Shown: one piece after another, positions 1-8,852 of the stretch | How the letters are laid out: the number at the start of each line of letters is the position of its first letter | Position numbering within the stretch: position 1 is the first letter of the stretch | From: Bacteroidales bacterium | GTDB taxonomy: Bacteria > Bacteroidota > Bacteroidia > Bacteroidales > UBA932 | Direction: 5' to 3' | NCBI GenBank assembly: GCA_017617495.1 | Contig: JAFZWD010000049.1 | Coordinates: 1 to 38,440, forward strand | DNA: 38,440 nucleotides | Notes under the pieces: generated by a model | Told to the model about the DNA's origin: nothing | The model's database searches: none | The model's input: only the letters and a program-made list of their open reading frames with translations | Made by a program: the position numbers and the translations under genes

Positions 1-927
1 GTGCCCGGAAGTTATATAGAGGTTCTTGCTGCCGATATGAGGAGTCACAACGGGCAGATATCCGTACTCGTCGAGCTTGCGGCGGAGGAAATTCTCCAGC
101 TGCAGGCGCATGACCGCTCCGCGGGGAAGCCAAAGCGGCAGGCCCATGCCCACGCGGTTCGAGAAGGTGAAGAGCTCCATCTCCTTGCCGAGCTTGCGGT
201 GGTCGCGCTTCTTGGCCTCCTCCAGCACCACCAGGTACTCGTCGAGCATGCTCTTCTTGGGGAAGGTGATGCCATAGATGCGGGTGAGCTGCTGACGGCT
301 CTGGTCGCCGCGCCAATATGCTCCCGCGATGGCGGTGAGTTTGACGGCCTTGATGACCTCGGTGTTGCGCAGATGGGGTCCGCGGCAGAGGTCGGTGAAA
401 TGACCGTTGGTATAATAGGTGATGGTGCCGTCCTGCAGCTCGCTTATGAGCTCGCACTTATACTGGTCGCCCTTGCCCTTGAAGTACTCGAGAGCATCTG
501 CTTTAGCCACCTCGATGCGCTTGAAGTCTTCCTTGCCCTGGGCAAGTTCGAGCATCTTCTTTTCGATCTTCACGAGATCGGCATCCGAAATCTGGTGGTC
601 GCCGAGGTCCACATCATAGTAGAAGCCGTTCTCGATGGCCGGGCCGATGCCGAACTTGACACCGGGATACAGGGCTTCGAGGGCTTCCGCCATAAGGTGC
701 GAAGACGAGTGCCAGAACACGTGCTTGGCTTCTTCGTCCTCCCACTTGTGGAGCTTAAGGGTTGCATCCGCCTCGATGGGGCGGTTAAGGTCGTAGATTT
801 CTCCGTTCACGCTTGCCGCGAGAACCTCCGCAGCGAGGCGGGGAGAAATGCTCTGTGCGATTTCATAGGCAGTTACGCCGCTTTCAAAAGGCTTTACGCT
901 GCCGTCGGGAAAAGTAATCTTAATCAT
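1..927 (-). CDS. thrS: Threonyl-tRNA synthetase, N-terminal part (runs off the left edge)
   Basis: Cytoplasmic class II synthetase that charges tRNA-Thr. The start ATG is at 927 and the frame is open to base 1, giving the first 309 residues of a protein normally about 640 long. Residues 1-61 ([10 protein letters not shown]...) are the ubiquitin-like TGS domain. Residues 73-77 (HSSSH) are the zinc-binding/editing motif of the SAD domain, followed by GDHQIS, LCRGPHL and AYWRGD blocks typical of ThrRS. The visible part ends as the catalytic core begins ([24 protein letters not shown]). The promoter at 979-1010 suggests separate transcription from the upstream lpx genes. Family assignment is secure; the C-terminal half and anticodon-binding domain lie outside the window. 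Confidence 0.97.
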   Translation of the reverse strand, partial: MIKITFPDGSVKPFESGVTAYEIAQSISPRLAAEVLAASVNGEIYDLNRPIEADATLKLHKWEDEEAKHVFWHSSSHLMAEALEALYPGVKFGIGPAIENGFYYDVDLGDHQISDADLVKIEKKMLELAQGKEDFKRIEVAKADALEYFKGKGDQYKCELISELQDGTITYYTNGHFTDLCRGPHLRNTEVIKAVKLTAIAGAYWRGDQSRQQLTRIYGITFPKKSMLDEYLVVLEEAKKRDHRKLGKEMELFTFSNRVGMGLPLWLPRGAVMRLQLENFLRRKLDEYGYLPVVTPHIGSKNLYITSGH

Positions 928-978
928 ATCTTTATGTTACTGCCGGCACCAACAATGTGTCGGTCTTGTTACAGTCTG

Positions 979-1010
979 CAAATATAATCAATTATCAGTG
1001 AATTGTCAAC
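979..1010 (-). promoter_or_regulatory. Probable thrS promoter (-33/-7 type)
   Basis: On the minus strand TATATTTG lies at 986-979, and a near-match GTTG to the TTTG box lies at 1010-1007, 20 nt away. Transcription would start near 973, giving a leader of about 45 nt before thrS. The upstream box overlaps the stop codon of the WbqC-like gene. Confidence 0.55.
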
Positions 1011-1623
1011 GCAGATATCCCAGCGATTCGGGGCCCTCGTTGAACAGCAGATCCAGCACCGACAGCCCTCCCACAAATCCGAACTTCTCGCGGAAAACCT
1101 GCCAGTACGGCCTCCCCACACCCATCTCCGCCATCACATTATTCTCCCTCTTCGGATGTATCACCTCCCTCAGGTCCCAGCACTTCCCTTCCGCTCCAAA
1201 CTCCCGCGTCGGCACTATCTCCGGCGCAATACCGATCTTTGCGCACAAAAACTCTGTCACCTTCGCATTCAAATCCCACAGCTTCTCCGGCTTCCCCTCG
1301 AAAATCCGCCAGAACTCATCCGAATAATATATATAATAAGGAGAGTTGCCGTACGCCGACTCCACCGCCCTGCGGAACTTCGCCACCCACGGAGTCGCAT
1401 ACTCCACCCGCACCTCTCTGACACTCTTTTTCCCACCCACCCCATCATGAATAATCGGAATCACGAAATCCTGCGGCCCGTTGGCGGTAAGGATGCGGCA
1501 GCGGTTGCGCCAGGACTGCTTGGCGTAGGACTCGCAGGCCTCCATATAAACGGAAGAATACCCCGCCAGTACGGCGAAGTATTCTATCGGTGGGCAGAAT
1601 GCCGTTGACAGCAAAGGTGTCAT
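1006..1623 (-). CDS. WbqC-like family protein
   Basis: A 205-residue protein with the hallmarks of the WbqC-like family: the N-terminal PPIEYFAVLAGYSSVYMEACE, then NRCRILTANGPQDFVIPI, and a later SPYYIYYSDEF block. The biochemical role of the family is not settled; members occur in polysaccharide clusters. Here it follows lpxA after 45 nt that contain a palindromic repeat, so it could be cotranscribed with the lipid A genes. Start taken at the ATG at 1623, directly before the conserved N-terminus. Function beyond the family name is unknown. Confidence 0.85.
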   Translation of the reverse strand: MTPLLSTAFCPPIEYFAVLAGYSSVYMEACESYAKQSWRNRCRILTANGPQDFVIPIIHDGVGGKKSVREVRVEYATPWVAKFRRAVESAYGNSPYYIYYSDEFWRIFEGKPEKLWDLNAKVTEFLCAKIGIAPEIVPTREFGAEGKCWDLREVIHPKRENNVMAEMGVGRPYWQVFREKFGFVGGLSVLDLLFNEGPESLGYLR

Positions 1624-1634
1624 AGAGCGGAGGG

Positions 1635-1659
1635 ATTGCCGGTCGGGGCCGGCAATGAC
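1635..1659 (+). repeat. Family I palindromic repeat, single hairpin, intergenic
   Basis: Arms attgccgg (1635-1642) and ccggcaat (1649-1656) around a 6-nt loop, followed by gac. It fills half of the 45-nt gap between lpxA (stop at 1669) and the WbqC-like gene (start at 1623). Same core as the copies at 10573, 19715 and 33229. Confidence 0.85.
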
Positions 1660-1668
1660 GTCGAAAGG

Positions 1669-2481
1669 CTATTCGACAAAACCCTTCTCGTGGCCGTCGT
1701 TCGCACGGACGATACCGCGCTTGGAATTCTGCACGAAATTCAGGATCTCATCGCGCTCTGCGCTGGGAGCAAAACCCTCGCGGATCTTGGCGCAGGCGTC
1801 GGAGATGTTCGCACCCTGGAAATAAAGGGTGTCGTAGATGTCCTTGATATTGCGGATGGCATCGGCATCGAAACCGCGGCGGCGCAGGCCGACCAGGTTG
1901 ATGCCGGCATAGCAGATGGGATCGCGGGCGCAGAGGGAGAACGGAGGGATGTCCTTGTTGACCTTGCTGCCGCCGCCCACCATTGCATGCTTGCCGATGC
2001 GCGAGAACTGATGCACCACGGAACCGCCGCCGATGATGGCCCAGTCGTCCACGTCGGTCTCGCCGGCGATGCCGACATAACTGACGAGGATGCAATGGTT
2101 GCCGACACGGCAGTCGTGAGCAACATGCACGTAGGACATTATGAGGGTGTTGTCGCCCACCTTGGTGACGCCCTTTCCGCTGGCCTTGGTGCCGCGGTTG
2201 ATGGTGGCGCACTCACGGATGGTGACATTGTTGCCGATTTCCACCCAGGTAACCTCGCCTTCGAACTTGAGGTCCTGCGGGATGGCGCCGATGACGGCAC
2301 CGGGGAAAATTTCGCAACCGGAACCGATCTTCACATACGAGAAGATGGTGGCGTGGGGAAGAATCTTGGTGCCCTCGCCGATTTCCACATTATCGTCGAT
2401 GAACGCGTAGGGTCCGACTTCTACGGAGTCCGCGAGCTTCGCGTTGGGGCTGACAGTTGCAAGAGGATGAATTTTTGCCAT
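1669..2481 (-). CDS. lpxA: UDP-N-acetylglucosamine O-acyltransferase (LpxA)
   Basis: First step of lipid A synthesis: moves a 3-hydroxyacyl chain from ACP to the 3-OH of UDP-GlcNAc in the cytoplasm. The protein has 270 residues, close to the usual 255-265. It shows the left-handed beta-helix hexapeptide repeats (IHPLATVSPNAKLADSVEVG, IGEGTKILPHATI), the IGAIPQDLKF signature, and the AHDCRVGNHCILVSYVGIAGE segment carrying the catalytic His. The start at 2481 (MAKIHPLATVS) is chosen over an upstream ATG at 2589 because it matches family N-termini and lies 1 nt after the lpxC stop, which implies tight translational coupling. Order lpxD-lpxC-lpxA as in other Bacteroidota. Confidence 0.97.
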   Translation of the reverse strand: MAKIHPLATVSPNAKLADSVEVGPYAFIDDNVEIGEGTKILPHATIFSYVKIGSGCEIFPGAVIGAIPQDLKFEGEVTWVEIGNNVTIRECATINRGTKASGKGVTKVGDNTLIMSYVHVAHDCRVGNHCILVSYVGIAGETDVDDWAIIGGGSVVHQFSRIGKHAMVGGGSKVNKDIPPFSLCARDPICYAGINLVGLRRRGFDADAIRNIKDIYDTLYFQGANISDACAKIREGFAPSAERDEILNFVQNSKRGIVRANDGHEKGFVE

Positions 2482-2482
2482 T

Positions 2483-3379
2483 TTAAATAAGTTTTTGGAC
2501 GGCCTTCGCCGTATTGGTGTTGATAGTGTGGCCAGGTTTGTACGCTGTGATATGGGCGCGGAGATAGCCTCCGGCGAGGCGCATATCACCTATGAGGTCG
2601 AGCAGCTTGTGGCGTCCGCACTCGTTGGGGAAGCGGAGCACCAGGTTGCTCAGATATCCTTCGGGGGTAACCTTGAGCAGCGGCTGGCCGAAGAGGCGGG
2701 CCATCTGCTCGAGGGTCGCATCGTCCACCGGGTGCTCGACAACGACTATTGCGTTGTCAACGTCGCCGCCCTTCACAAGACCCTGGGCGGCAAGATACTG
2801 CACTTCGTGGAAGAAGCAGAAAGTACGGCAGGGCGCCACCTCGGCGGCATAGGGAGTATGCTCGTCCCAGTGGGCGGTCTGCACTCCCAGCACGCGGGAG
2901 CCGAAATCTACCGTAATATCGTATGAAAGCTCGTCGGCGGGGGTAACCTTCACCCACGAGCCGCTCTTCTCGTCCTTGATTTCTATCTCTTCGGGGACGG
3001 TGAAATACCTGCGCTCCGCTTTCTGCTCCTGAAGTCCGTCGGGGACGATGGCCTCGGCATAGGGTTTGGCGCTGCCGTCGAGGATAGGCACCTCGCCGTT
3101 GTCCAGTTCGACCACGGCGTTGTCCACTCCGAGGCCGGTAAAGGCCGACATCAGATGCTCGATGGTGGAAACGAATGCCTCACCCTTGGAAATGAGGGTG
3201 CAGCGCGCAGTATTGCTCACGTTCTCCGCAAGGGCGGGAATCTGCACGCCAAGGTCGGTACGCACGAAAACGACGCCGGTATTCTCGGCCGCAGGCTTCA
3301 GGGTCATATGCGTATAAACGCCGGTATGAAGGCCCTTGCCTTCGAAGAAATATTCCTTTTTTAGAGTCTGCTGATTCAT
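2483..3379 (-). CDS. lpxC: UDP-3-O-acyl-N-acetylglucosamine deacetylase (LpxC), without FabZ domain
   Basis: Zinc deacetylase of the committed step of lipid A synthesis. The 298-residue protein carries the metal and catalytic residues: E74-H75 (TIEHLMSA), H257 and D261 (HKLLD), and H284 (KPGH). In most Bacteroidota lpxC is fused in frame to the dehydratase fabZ (about 460 residues). Here the protein ends soon after the last catalytic motif (NTNTAKAVQKLI) with a TAA, and lpxA starts 1 nt later, so there is no room for FabZ. Start at 3379 (MNQQTLKKEYFFEGKGLH), as an upstream ATG at 3400 lies before the -7-like box at 3396-3389. LpxC function is secure. Confidence 0.97.
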   Translation of the reverse strand: MNQQTLKKEYFFEGKGLHTGVYTHMTLKPAAENTGVVFVRTDLGVQIPALAENVSNTARCTLISKGEAFVSTIEHLMSAFTGLGVDNAVVELDNGEVPILDGSAKPYAEAIVPDGLQEQKAERRYFTVPEEIEIKDEKSGSWVKVTPADELSYDITVDFGSRVLGVQTAHWDEHTPYAAEVAPCRTFCFFHEVQYLAAQGLVKGGDVDNAIVVVEHPVDDATLEQMARLFGQPLLKVTPEGYLSNLVLRFPNECGRHKLLDLIGDMRLAGGYLRAHITAYKPGHTINTNTAKAVQKLI

Positions 3380-3388
3380 AATAGGCGG

Positions 3389-3396
3389 CAAAGATA
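3389..3396 (-). promoter_or_regulatory. -7-type box upstream of lpxC
   Basis: TATCTTTG on the minus strand, 9 nt before the lpxC ATG, in the 29-nt gap after lpxD. No clear TTTG box at the expected distance. If active it would give a nearly leaderless lpxC message inside the lpx run. Confidence 0.4.
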
Positions 3397-3408
3397 GCAA
3401 TTATTTCC

Positions 3409-4398
3409 TTATTCCTGACCGGCCTGTTTGAACTTGGCGTACGAGCGCATGTAAATCATGTGCGGGATAGCCGGCGAGCCCAGCAGAATCTGACCCGGCT
3501 TGCGCACCGGACCGGCGATTCCGGCCTGCGCGCCGACCGTGGTCTTGTCGGCGATTTTAATATGTCCCATCACTCCCACCTGGCCTCCGAAGATGCAGCC
3601 CTCGCCTATTACGGCGGAACCGGCCACACCCACCTGGGCGGCCATGGCGGTGTTCTTGCCGACCACCACGTTATGGGCGATCTGGCAGAGGTTGTCGATG
3701 CGCACGCCGTCGGCGATAACGGTGGATTCCATCTCGGCGCGGTCCACGGTGGTGCAGGCGCCTATCTCCACGTCGTTGCCGATAATCACGTTGCCCAGAT
3801 GCTCGATCTTCTCCCAGCTGCCGTCCTCCTGAGGGGCGTTGCCGAAGCCGTCCGAGCCGATCACGCAGTTCTCGTGCAGGATCACGTTGTCGCCGATAAT
3901 CGTGCCGGGATAGATGCGTACGCCGGGATAGATGAGGCAGTGGTGCCCGATAACCGTTCCTGCGCCTATCGACACATTGTCGTGGATGATGCCGTAGTCG
4001 CCGATTCTGACCTTCGGTCCGATGACGGTGCAGGAGCCCACGCTGACCTTGCGGCCGAGTTTGGCGCTCCAGGCGATGCGGCATCCGCAGGCGCGGCGGC
4101 GACGGTATTTCTTGCGCTGGTCGCTCACATATTTAAGCAGCTGCGCCACGGCGGTATATGCGTTTTCCACGCGCACCATCGTAGGCGTCACTTCCTGTTT
4201 CGGGGCGAAATCGGCATTTACCAGAAGAATGCTGGCCTTGCTGGTATATACGTATTCCTCGTACTTGGGATTTGCGAAAAAGCTCAACGCGCCCGGCTTT
4301 CCGTTCTCTATCTTTGCAAACTTTGTTATTCTCGCTTCGGGGTTACCGTCCACGGTGCCTCCGAGAATGCGGGCGAGTTGCTGTGCAGTCAATTCCAT
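3409..4398 (-). CDS. lpxD: UDP-3-O-acylglucosamine N-acyltransferase (LpxD)
   Basis: Third acylation step of lipid A: adds a hydroxyacyl chain from ACP to the 2-amine of the LpxC product. The 329-residue protein has the N-terminal uridine-binding domain ([36 protein letters not shown]) and a long left-handed beta-helix of hexapeptide repeats ([20 protein letters not shown]). The region with [20 protein letters not shown] holds the catalytic His, and the C-terminus [10 protein letters not shown] is typical. It follows the OmpP1-like gene after 31 nt and precedes lpxC by 29 nt, so it may be cotranscribed with both. A basic run [13 protein letters not shown] sits between the two domains. Confidence 0.97.
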   Translation of the reverse strand: MELTAQQLARILGGTVDGNPEARITKFAKIENGKPGALSFFANPKYEEYVYTSKASILLVNADFAPKQEVTPTMVRVENAYTAVAQLLKYVSDQRKKYRRRRACGCRIAWSAKLGRKVSVGSCTVIGPKVRIGDYGIIHDNVSIGAGTVIGHHCLIYPGVRIYPGTIIGDNVILHENCVIGSDGFGNAPQEDGSWEKIEHLGNVIIGNDVEIGACTTVDRAEMESTVIADGVRIDNLCQIAHNVVVGKNTAMAAQVGVAGSAVIGEGCIFGGQVGVMGHIKIADKTTVGAQAGIAGPVRKPGQILLGSPAIPHMIYMRSYAKFKQAGQE

Positions 4399-4429
4399 TT
4401 GTCAATTCAGGTTTTAGATGTTCTTGGGA

Positions 4430-6196
4430 CTAGAATCTCCATCCGACGGTAACCACCGCATCCACTATACTCTTGGTCACGCGGGCCTCGGGGGCCGAGA
4501 AACCGTCGATGTATGCCGAATAAGGTGAATAGTAGAACTTGGGATAAGTGGTGCGGCGCACCGCGAAGTCGCCGTAGAAGGCTCCTCCGGAGATATAGCC
4601 GAGACCCACGGAAAGCGAGGAAACGTTATCCTTGAAATACTTCTTGCTGCCCGCGTCGAGTGTAAAGCGGCCGCTGTCGAAATCGTCGAAATAATAATCG
4701 TAGTCGGAGGCAGTCACCTTCTGTCCGTTGCTGGTATAGTAGCGCTCGGGGCATGTCATGAAGTTGTAACCCGCCCTGATGGCGATGAAGGGAACGGGCT
4801 TGACCTCGAGGCCGAGGCGAAGCGTGTGCTGCACACCGCAGAACAGTTTGTTGATCTGGTTCTCGCGATAGTAGGCGTCGTCGATAAAGTTGCCGTCCTC
4901 GTCCACGTCGCTGAACTTCATCACGCTGTAGTCGGTGACCTCCCAGTCGGCGCTTATCATGCCGAGTGTGCCGTAGGTCCATGCAGCACCGAGGTTGAAG
5001 CCCCAGGGAGCGCGGAAGTCATACTCGTTCTTGGCAATGGGCGAAGTCTCCAGTGCGGAGTACGCATCGTCCAGGAAATCCGCTCCTGCGCGCACTCCCC
5101 ACTTCTCCACGATGCTGAAGGATGTAGGAGTCTGGATGGCGCCGCCGAGCCTCAGGCCTTCCAGCGGAAGCCAGATGAAGCCCATCTTGGCGTTGATGCC
5201 GGTCATGCTGACATTGTGCTCGTAACGGTAGAGCGACCCGAGATAGCAGGTCTCGCTGCCGACGTAGGGATCGCCCGCGTTGTAACCGGTGCCGGAGCTT
5301 GTAGCGATATACTCAGGAGTGACCGTAAAGAGCTGGTAGTCGCTGCCGGTGTTCTCCTTGAAGGTCTCCAGATACTTGTTGTAAGCCGATACGAGAGTAA
5401 GGTTGAAGCCCAGATAGAAGCGGTCGTTGAAGTTCATGCCGAAGTTGAAGGCATAGTCGTTCTTGGAGCCGGACTGCTGCACGCTCATCTGCTGGTACAG
5501 GTTACCGGGGACCGCATAATTGAACTCGTTCGGATTGGCGCCGGGAGTTTTCAGCTCGCCGGAGCCATAGTAGGCGTCGTCGACCGCATTGTAGTTGACA
5601 AGTCCTCCTCCGTAAGCCACAAGGCTGTTCCAGTAGACATCCGAATCGTAATAGGGATTGCTGTAGTTGTGGAACACCTTGGGATCCATTCCGGCGCATC
5701 CGGTCGCAAAGGCACCGGTGATGCTGGTGTTGCGATCGATGCCGCTGGACACGTAACGCTCGCCGTAGGAATCGCTGCGGTTAACCGCAAAGCCGTAGTT
5801 GAAGCTGCGCAGGCCGTAGGAACTGCCGGTATCGAAGCGGAAGTTGGCCGCGATGTTGGGGAAAATGAACGTGGTCTTGCTGTCGTTCTTAACCGAACCG
5901 AACTGCTGGCTGCCGTTGTTAAGGTCGTAAGAGGGCGAATAGGCCGCTCCGGTAACCGTGGTGCTGGTTCCGAGGCTGAACTCGAACTGGGAATAACCCG
6001 CCACGGCACCCGCCGCAGGCTGGATGGACATTCCGCCGAGGTCGCCGCCGACTGCAGTAACCGCGTTGCCCATACCGAGCGTACGCGCCGTTCCGTAATA
6101 ATTGGTTCTGCCCCAGGTGAGCGCGTCACCCATAGTCTGGGCATTCAGGCTGGTCGCCGCAAGGGCGAGAATAGCTATTATCGATAATTTCTTCAT
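4430..6196 (-). CDS. OmpP1/FadL-like outer-membrane transport protein
   Basis: A 588-residue protein with a signal peptide (MKKLSIIAILALAATSLNAQ). The motif TARTLGMGNAVTAVGGDLGGMSIQPA resembles the N-terminal plug segment of the OmpP1/FadL/TodX family, which takes up hydrophobic compounds through the outer membrane. Many later strands alternate aromatic and polar residues, and the protein ends SIVDAVVTVGWRF with a terminal Phe, as expected of a beta-barrel. It lies 12 nt after the Tyr-rich lipoprotein gene and 31 nt before lpxD. The substrate cannot be told from the sequence. Confidence 0.85.
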   Translation of the reverse strand: MKKLSIIAILALAATSLNAQTMGDALTWGRTNYYGTARTLGMGNAVTAVGGDLGGMSIQPAAGAVAGYSQFEFSLGTSTTVTGAAYSPSYDLNNGSQQFGSVKNDSKTTFIFPNIAANFRFDTGSSYGLRSFNYGFAVNRSDSYGERYVSSGIDRNTSITGAFATGCAGMDPKVFHNYSNPYYDSDVYWNSLVAYGGGLVNYNAVDDAYYGSGELKTPGANPNEFNYAVPGNLYQQMSVQQSGSKNDYAFNFGMNFNDRFYLGFNLTLVSAYNKYLETFKENTGSDYQLFTVTPEYIATSSGTGYNAGDPYVGSETCYLGSLYRYEHNVSMTGINAKMGFIWLPLEGLRLGGAIQTPTSFSIVEKWGVRAGADFLDDAYSALETSPIAKNEYDFRAPWGFNLGAAWTYGTLGMISADWEVTDYSVMKFSDVDEDGNFIDDAYYRENQINKLFCGVQHTLRLGLEVKPVPFIAIRAGYNFMTCPERYYTSNGQKVTASDYDYYFDDFDSGRFTLDAGSKKYFKDNVSSLSVGLGYISGGAFYGDFAVRRTTYPKFYYSPYSAYIDGFSAPEARVTKSIVDAVVTVGWRF

Positions 6197-6208
6197 AATT
6201 TTCCGTTT

Positions 6209-7249
6209 TTATCTGCCTCCGCGTCCGCCGCCGTGGGAACCGCCGCCACTGTGCGATCCGCCGCTGTAGGAGGAACCGCCGCTGCGGGAGCCTCCGCTGT
6301 AAGACGACGAGCTGCTGTGGGACGAGCTCCTGTAACTGGAGGAGCTGTTGTTTGAAGACGAATTGCGATTCGATGAGCTCTCGGAAGAGCTGCGGTTGTA
6401 GCTGTGGCTGTCCTCGCCGAAGTTGCTTGCGCTGAAGCCGCCGGTGCGGTAGTTCCCGGACCTGGAGCTGGAGGATGTGCGCGGAGCCGCCGAGCCGGAG
6501 CTTCTGGTTGCCGAAGGCGCATTGCTCACCGACGAAGCCTTGTAGCTGCCGGTCTTGCTGCCGGATGACGAGCTGCTTCTGCCAGCGGCGAAACTGCTGC
6601 CGCCGCCCGTGGCGCCTATGCTTGTGCGGGCATAGGAGGATGAGCCGCTGCGCGATGCCGAGCCGGACGCCCTCCTGCTGGTCGAGCCCATTCCACCGCG
6701 CGACACATTGCCGCGTCCGAGGACATTCTGGCGGGTTTCGCCGCGATAGTGGTAGTAGTTGTCGCGGTGATAGTAACCGGCGTAATGATGGCCGTAGCCG
6801 TAATAGTGGTGGTAGTAGCCGGGGTAGTACCAGTAGTCGTAATACCAGGGGTCGTACCAGCCCCAGTACCACGAGCTGTAGAGCCCGCCGTACCAGTAGG
6901 GCGAATACCACGAGTAATAATAAGGATTGTAACCGTAGTAATGGTAGGGATGATGCCAGCCGTAATAGCCGTAGCCGTAGTAAGGCCAGCCGTAGCCGTA
7001 AGACCAGGCGTCGCTATCGCAGATGATTACGATGGTGTCTTTGCCGGAGGCGTTCTTTTTGCGGATGTTTTCGGCCGCACGTGCAGCGATTTCTTCTTCC
7101 GTCAGGATGGTAACTTCCTGCTGCTGCCTGTCGGTAGCCTTATAATAAATGCCATCCTGAAACTCCTGCCTGCCAGCGTACTGGGCCATCTGTCCGCAGG
7201 ATGCGAGCATCAGGACGACGGCAGGAAAAACGAGATATGCTTTATTCAT
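6209..7249 (-). CDS. Low-complexity lipoprotein, Tyr/Trp/His-rich then Ser/Gly-rich
   Basis: About 346 residues. The signal peptide ends in a lipobox (LMLASC), so it is probably membrane-anchored at Cys. After about 60 ordinary residues (a charged stretch [21 protein letters not shown]) comes a region of about 90 residues made largely of Tyr, Trp, His, Gly and Pro, and then about 180 residues dominated by Ser, Gly and Arg, ending in [15 protein letters not shown]. No enzymatic motif is visible. An ATG two codons earlier (7255) is an equally possible start. It heads the run leading into the OmpP1-like gene 12 nt downstream. Similar Tyr-rich proteins occur in gut Bacteroidales as hypothetical proteins; the function is unknown. 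Confidence 0.8.
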   Translation of the reverse strand: MNKAYLVFPAVVLMLASCGQMAQYAGRQEFQDGIYYKATDRQQQEVTILTEEEIAARAAENIRKKNASGKDTIVIICDSDAWSYGYGWPYYGYGYYGWHHPYHYYGYNPYYYSWYSPYWYGGLYSSWYWGWYDPWYYDYWYYPGYYHHYYGYGHHYAGYYHRDNYYHYRGETRQNVLGRGNVSRGGMGSTSRRASGSASRSGSSSYARTSIGATGGGSSFAAGRSSSSSGSKTGSYKASSVSNAPSATRSSGSAAPRTSSSSRSGNYRTGGFSASNFGEDSHSYNRSSSESSSNRNSSSNNSSSSYRSSSHSSSSSYSGGSRSGGSSYSGGSHSGGGSHGGGRGGR

Positions 7250-7271
7250 AACCATAAAATTTGTATATTTG
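7241..7271 (+). promoter_or_regulatory. Probable proS promoter
   Basis: TATATTTG at 7264-7271, with TTTA (one mismatch to TTTG) at 7241-7244, 19 nt upstream. It overlaps the start of the divergent lipoprotein gene and gives a leader of about 85 nt before proS. Confidence 0.5.
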
Positions 7272-7275
7272 CGAC

Positions 7276-7311
7276 GCCTCCCGGAGGCAGTCGATATAAC
7301 CTTGGTTATAT
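7276..7311 (+). promoter_or_regulatory. Two hairpins in the proS leader
   Basis: First hairpin gcctcc/ggaggc (7276-7281 and 7283-7288), second atataacc/ggttatat with a TT loop (7294-7301 and 7304-7311). No T-run follows the first, and the region is not a recognisable riboswitch or T-box. A regulatory role is inference only. Confidence 0.35.
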
Positions 7312-7360
7312 ATTAGATGCAAAAATAGCGAAAAAACGCGGAAATTTTTTCAGTTTTTTT

Positions 7361-8839
7361 ATGGCAAAGGAAATTACACAGCGTGCGGAGAATTATTCCC
7401 AGTGGTACAACGATATAGTGGTCAAAGCCGACCTCGCCGAACAGAGCGCGGTAAGGGGATGCATGGTCATCAAACCCTACGGCTACGCAATCTGGGAAAA
7501 GATGCAGCACATACTGGACGGAATGTTCAAGGAAACCGGCGTACAGAACGCCTATTTCCCGCTTTTCATACCCAAGAGCTTCTTCAGCCGCGAGGCCGAA
7601 CACGTGGCCGGGTTCGCCAAGGAATGCGCGGTGGTCACCCATCACCGCCTCATGAACGATCCCGACGGCAAGGGCGTGGTCGTGGACCCCGAGGCAAAAC
7701 TTGAAGAAGAACTCATCGTCCGCCCCACTTCGGAAACCATCATCTGGAGCGTTTACAAGAATTGGATCAAGAGCTGGAGGGACCTGCCCATCCTCTGCAA
7801 CCAGTGGTGCAACGTAGTCCGCTGGGAGATGCGCACGAGGCCCTTCCTCCGCACGGCGGAATTCCTCTGGCAGGAAGGCCATACGGCCCACGCCACTTCG
7901 GAAGAAGCTCAGGCCAAGGCCGAAGAGATGGTGGGCGTTTACGCCAAATTCGCCCGCGAGGTGATGGCGCTGCCGGTAATCGTGGGCCACAAGAGCCCCA
8001 ACGAGCGTTTCGCCGGAGCACTTGACACCCTCACCATCGAGGCTATGATGCAGGACGGCAAGGCCCTGCAGGCAGGTACTTCCCATTTCCTCGGGCAGAA
8101 CTTCGCCAAGAGCTTCGACGTTCAGTTCGCCGGCCCCGACGGGGCCCTGCAGTACGTGTGGGCTACCTCATGGGGCGTCAGCACCCGTCTGATGGGCGCC
8201 CTGATCATGGCGCACAGCGACGACTCCGGTCTGGTGCTGCCTCCGGCACTCGCCCCCATCCAGGTTGTGATGGTCCCCATCTACCGCACCGACGAGGAGC
8301 GCGACGCAGTGCTGGCGGAATTCGAGATCATCAAGAAGAAACTCGATGCCAAAGGCATCAGCGTGAAGATAGACGCCCGCGACACCCTGCGCCCCGGCTT
8401 CAAGTTTGCCGAGTGGGAAGTCAAGGGAGTGCCCGTGCGCCTCGCAATGGGCGCACGCGACCTGGCCGCTGGCACCGTGGAAGTCGCCCGCCGCGACACT
8501 CTCACCAAGGAAACAATAGCCCTCGAGGGCATCGATGCGCATATCGAGAGCCTTCTCGGCGACATCCAGCAGAACATCTACCAGAAGGCCCTGGACTTCC
8601 GCACCGCCAACATCCGCAAGTGCGACGACTGGGAAGAATTCAAGACCGAAATCGAGAAGGGCGGATTCCTGCTCTGCCATTGGGACGGCACGCCCGAAAC
8701 CGAGCAGGCCATCAAGGACGCCACCAAGGCAACCATCCGCTGCATCCCCGTGGACAGCGTGGTGTGCGAGGAGGAAGGCAAGGACATCTTCTCCGGCAAG
8801 CCTTCGCACCGCAGGGTGGTATTTGCAATAGCTTATTAA
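7361..8839 (+). CDS. proS: Prolyl-tRNA synthetase
   Basis: Class II synthetase that charges tRNA-Pro in the cytoplasm. At 492 residues it is the shorter type without the inserted editing domain found in the E. coli enzyme, and it has the C-terminal zinc-binding-like extension ending in a Tyr (VVFAIAY). Visible blocks: [14 protein letters not shown], the motif 2 region [46 protein letters not shown] (motif 3), and the anticodon-binding [11 protein letters not shown]. The ATG at 7361 follows a T-run and is the only start that leaves out the non-coding leader. DUF3078 follows after 13 nt, suggesting an operon with tilS. Confidence 0.98.
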   Translation: MAKEITQRAENYSQWYNDIVVKADLAEQSAVRGCMVIKPYGYAIWEKMQHILDGMFKETGVQNAYFPLFIPKSFFSREAEHVAGFAKECAVVTHHRLMNDPDGKGVVVDPEAKLEEELIVRPTSETIIWSVYKNWIKSWRDLPILCNQWCNVVRWEMRTRPFLRTAEFLWQEGHTAHATSEEAQAKAEEMVGVYAKFAREVMALPVIVGHKSPNERFAGALDTLTIEAMMQDGKALQAGTSHFLGQNFAKSFDVQFAGPDGALQYVWATSWGVSTRLMGALIMAHSDDSGLVLPPALAPIQVVMVPIYRTDEERDAVLAEFEIIKKKLDAKGISVKIDARDTLRPGFKFAEWEVKGVPVRLAMGARDLAAGTVEVARRDTLTKETIALEGIDAHIESLLGDIQQNIYQKALDFRTANIRKCDDWEEFKTEIEKGGFLLCHWDGTPETEQAIKDATKATIRCIPVDSVVCEEEGKDIFSGKPSHRRVVFAIAY

Positions 8840-8852
8840 AAACCGAACAGAT

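Noticed and set aside
928-978. Regulatory hairpin or T-box in the thrS leader
   Set aside because: The repeated gttac elements are direct, not inverted, and no T-box sequence or terminator is visible.
1-987. Open frame of about 328 codons on the plus strand at the left edge
   Set aside because: The minus strand carries a textbook thrS N-terminus over the same bases.
4826-6187. Open frame of about 450 codons on the plus strand opposite the OmpP1-like gene
   Set aside because: Antisense shadow of a gene with a signal peptide and barrel pattern; no recognisable motif of its own.
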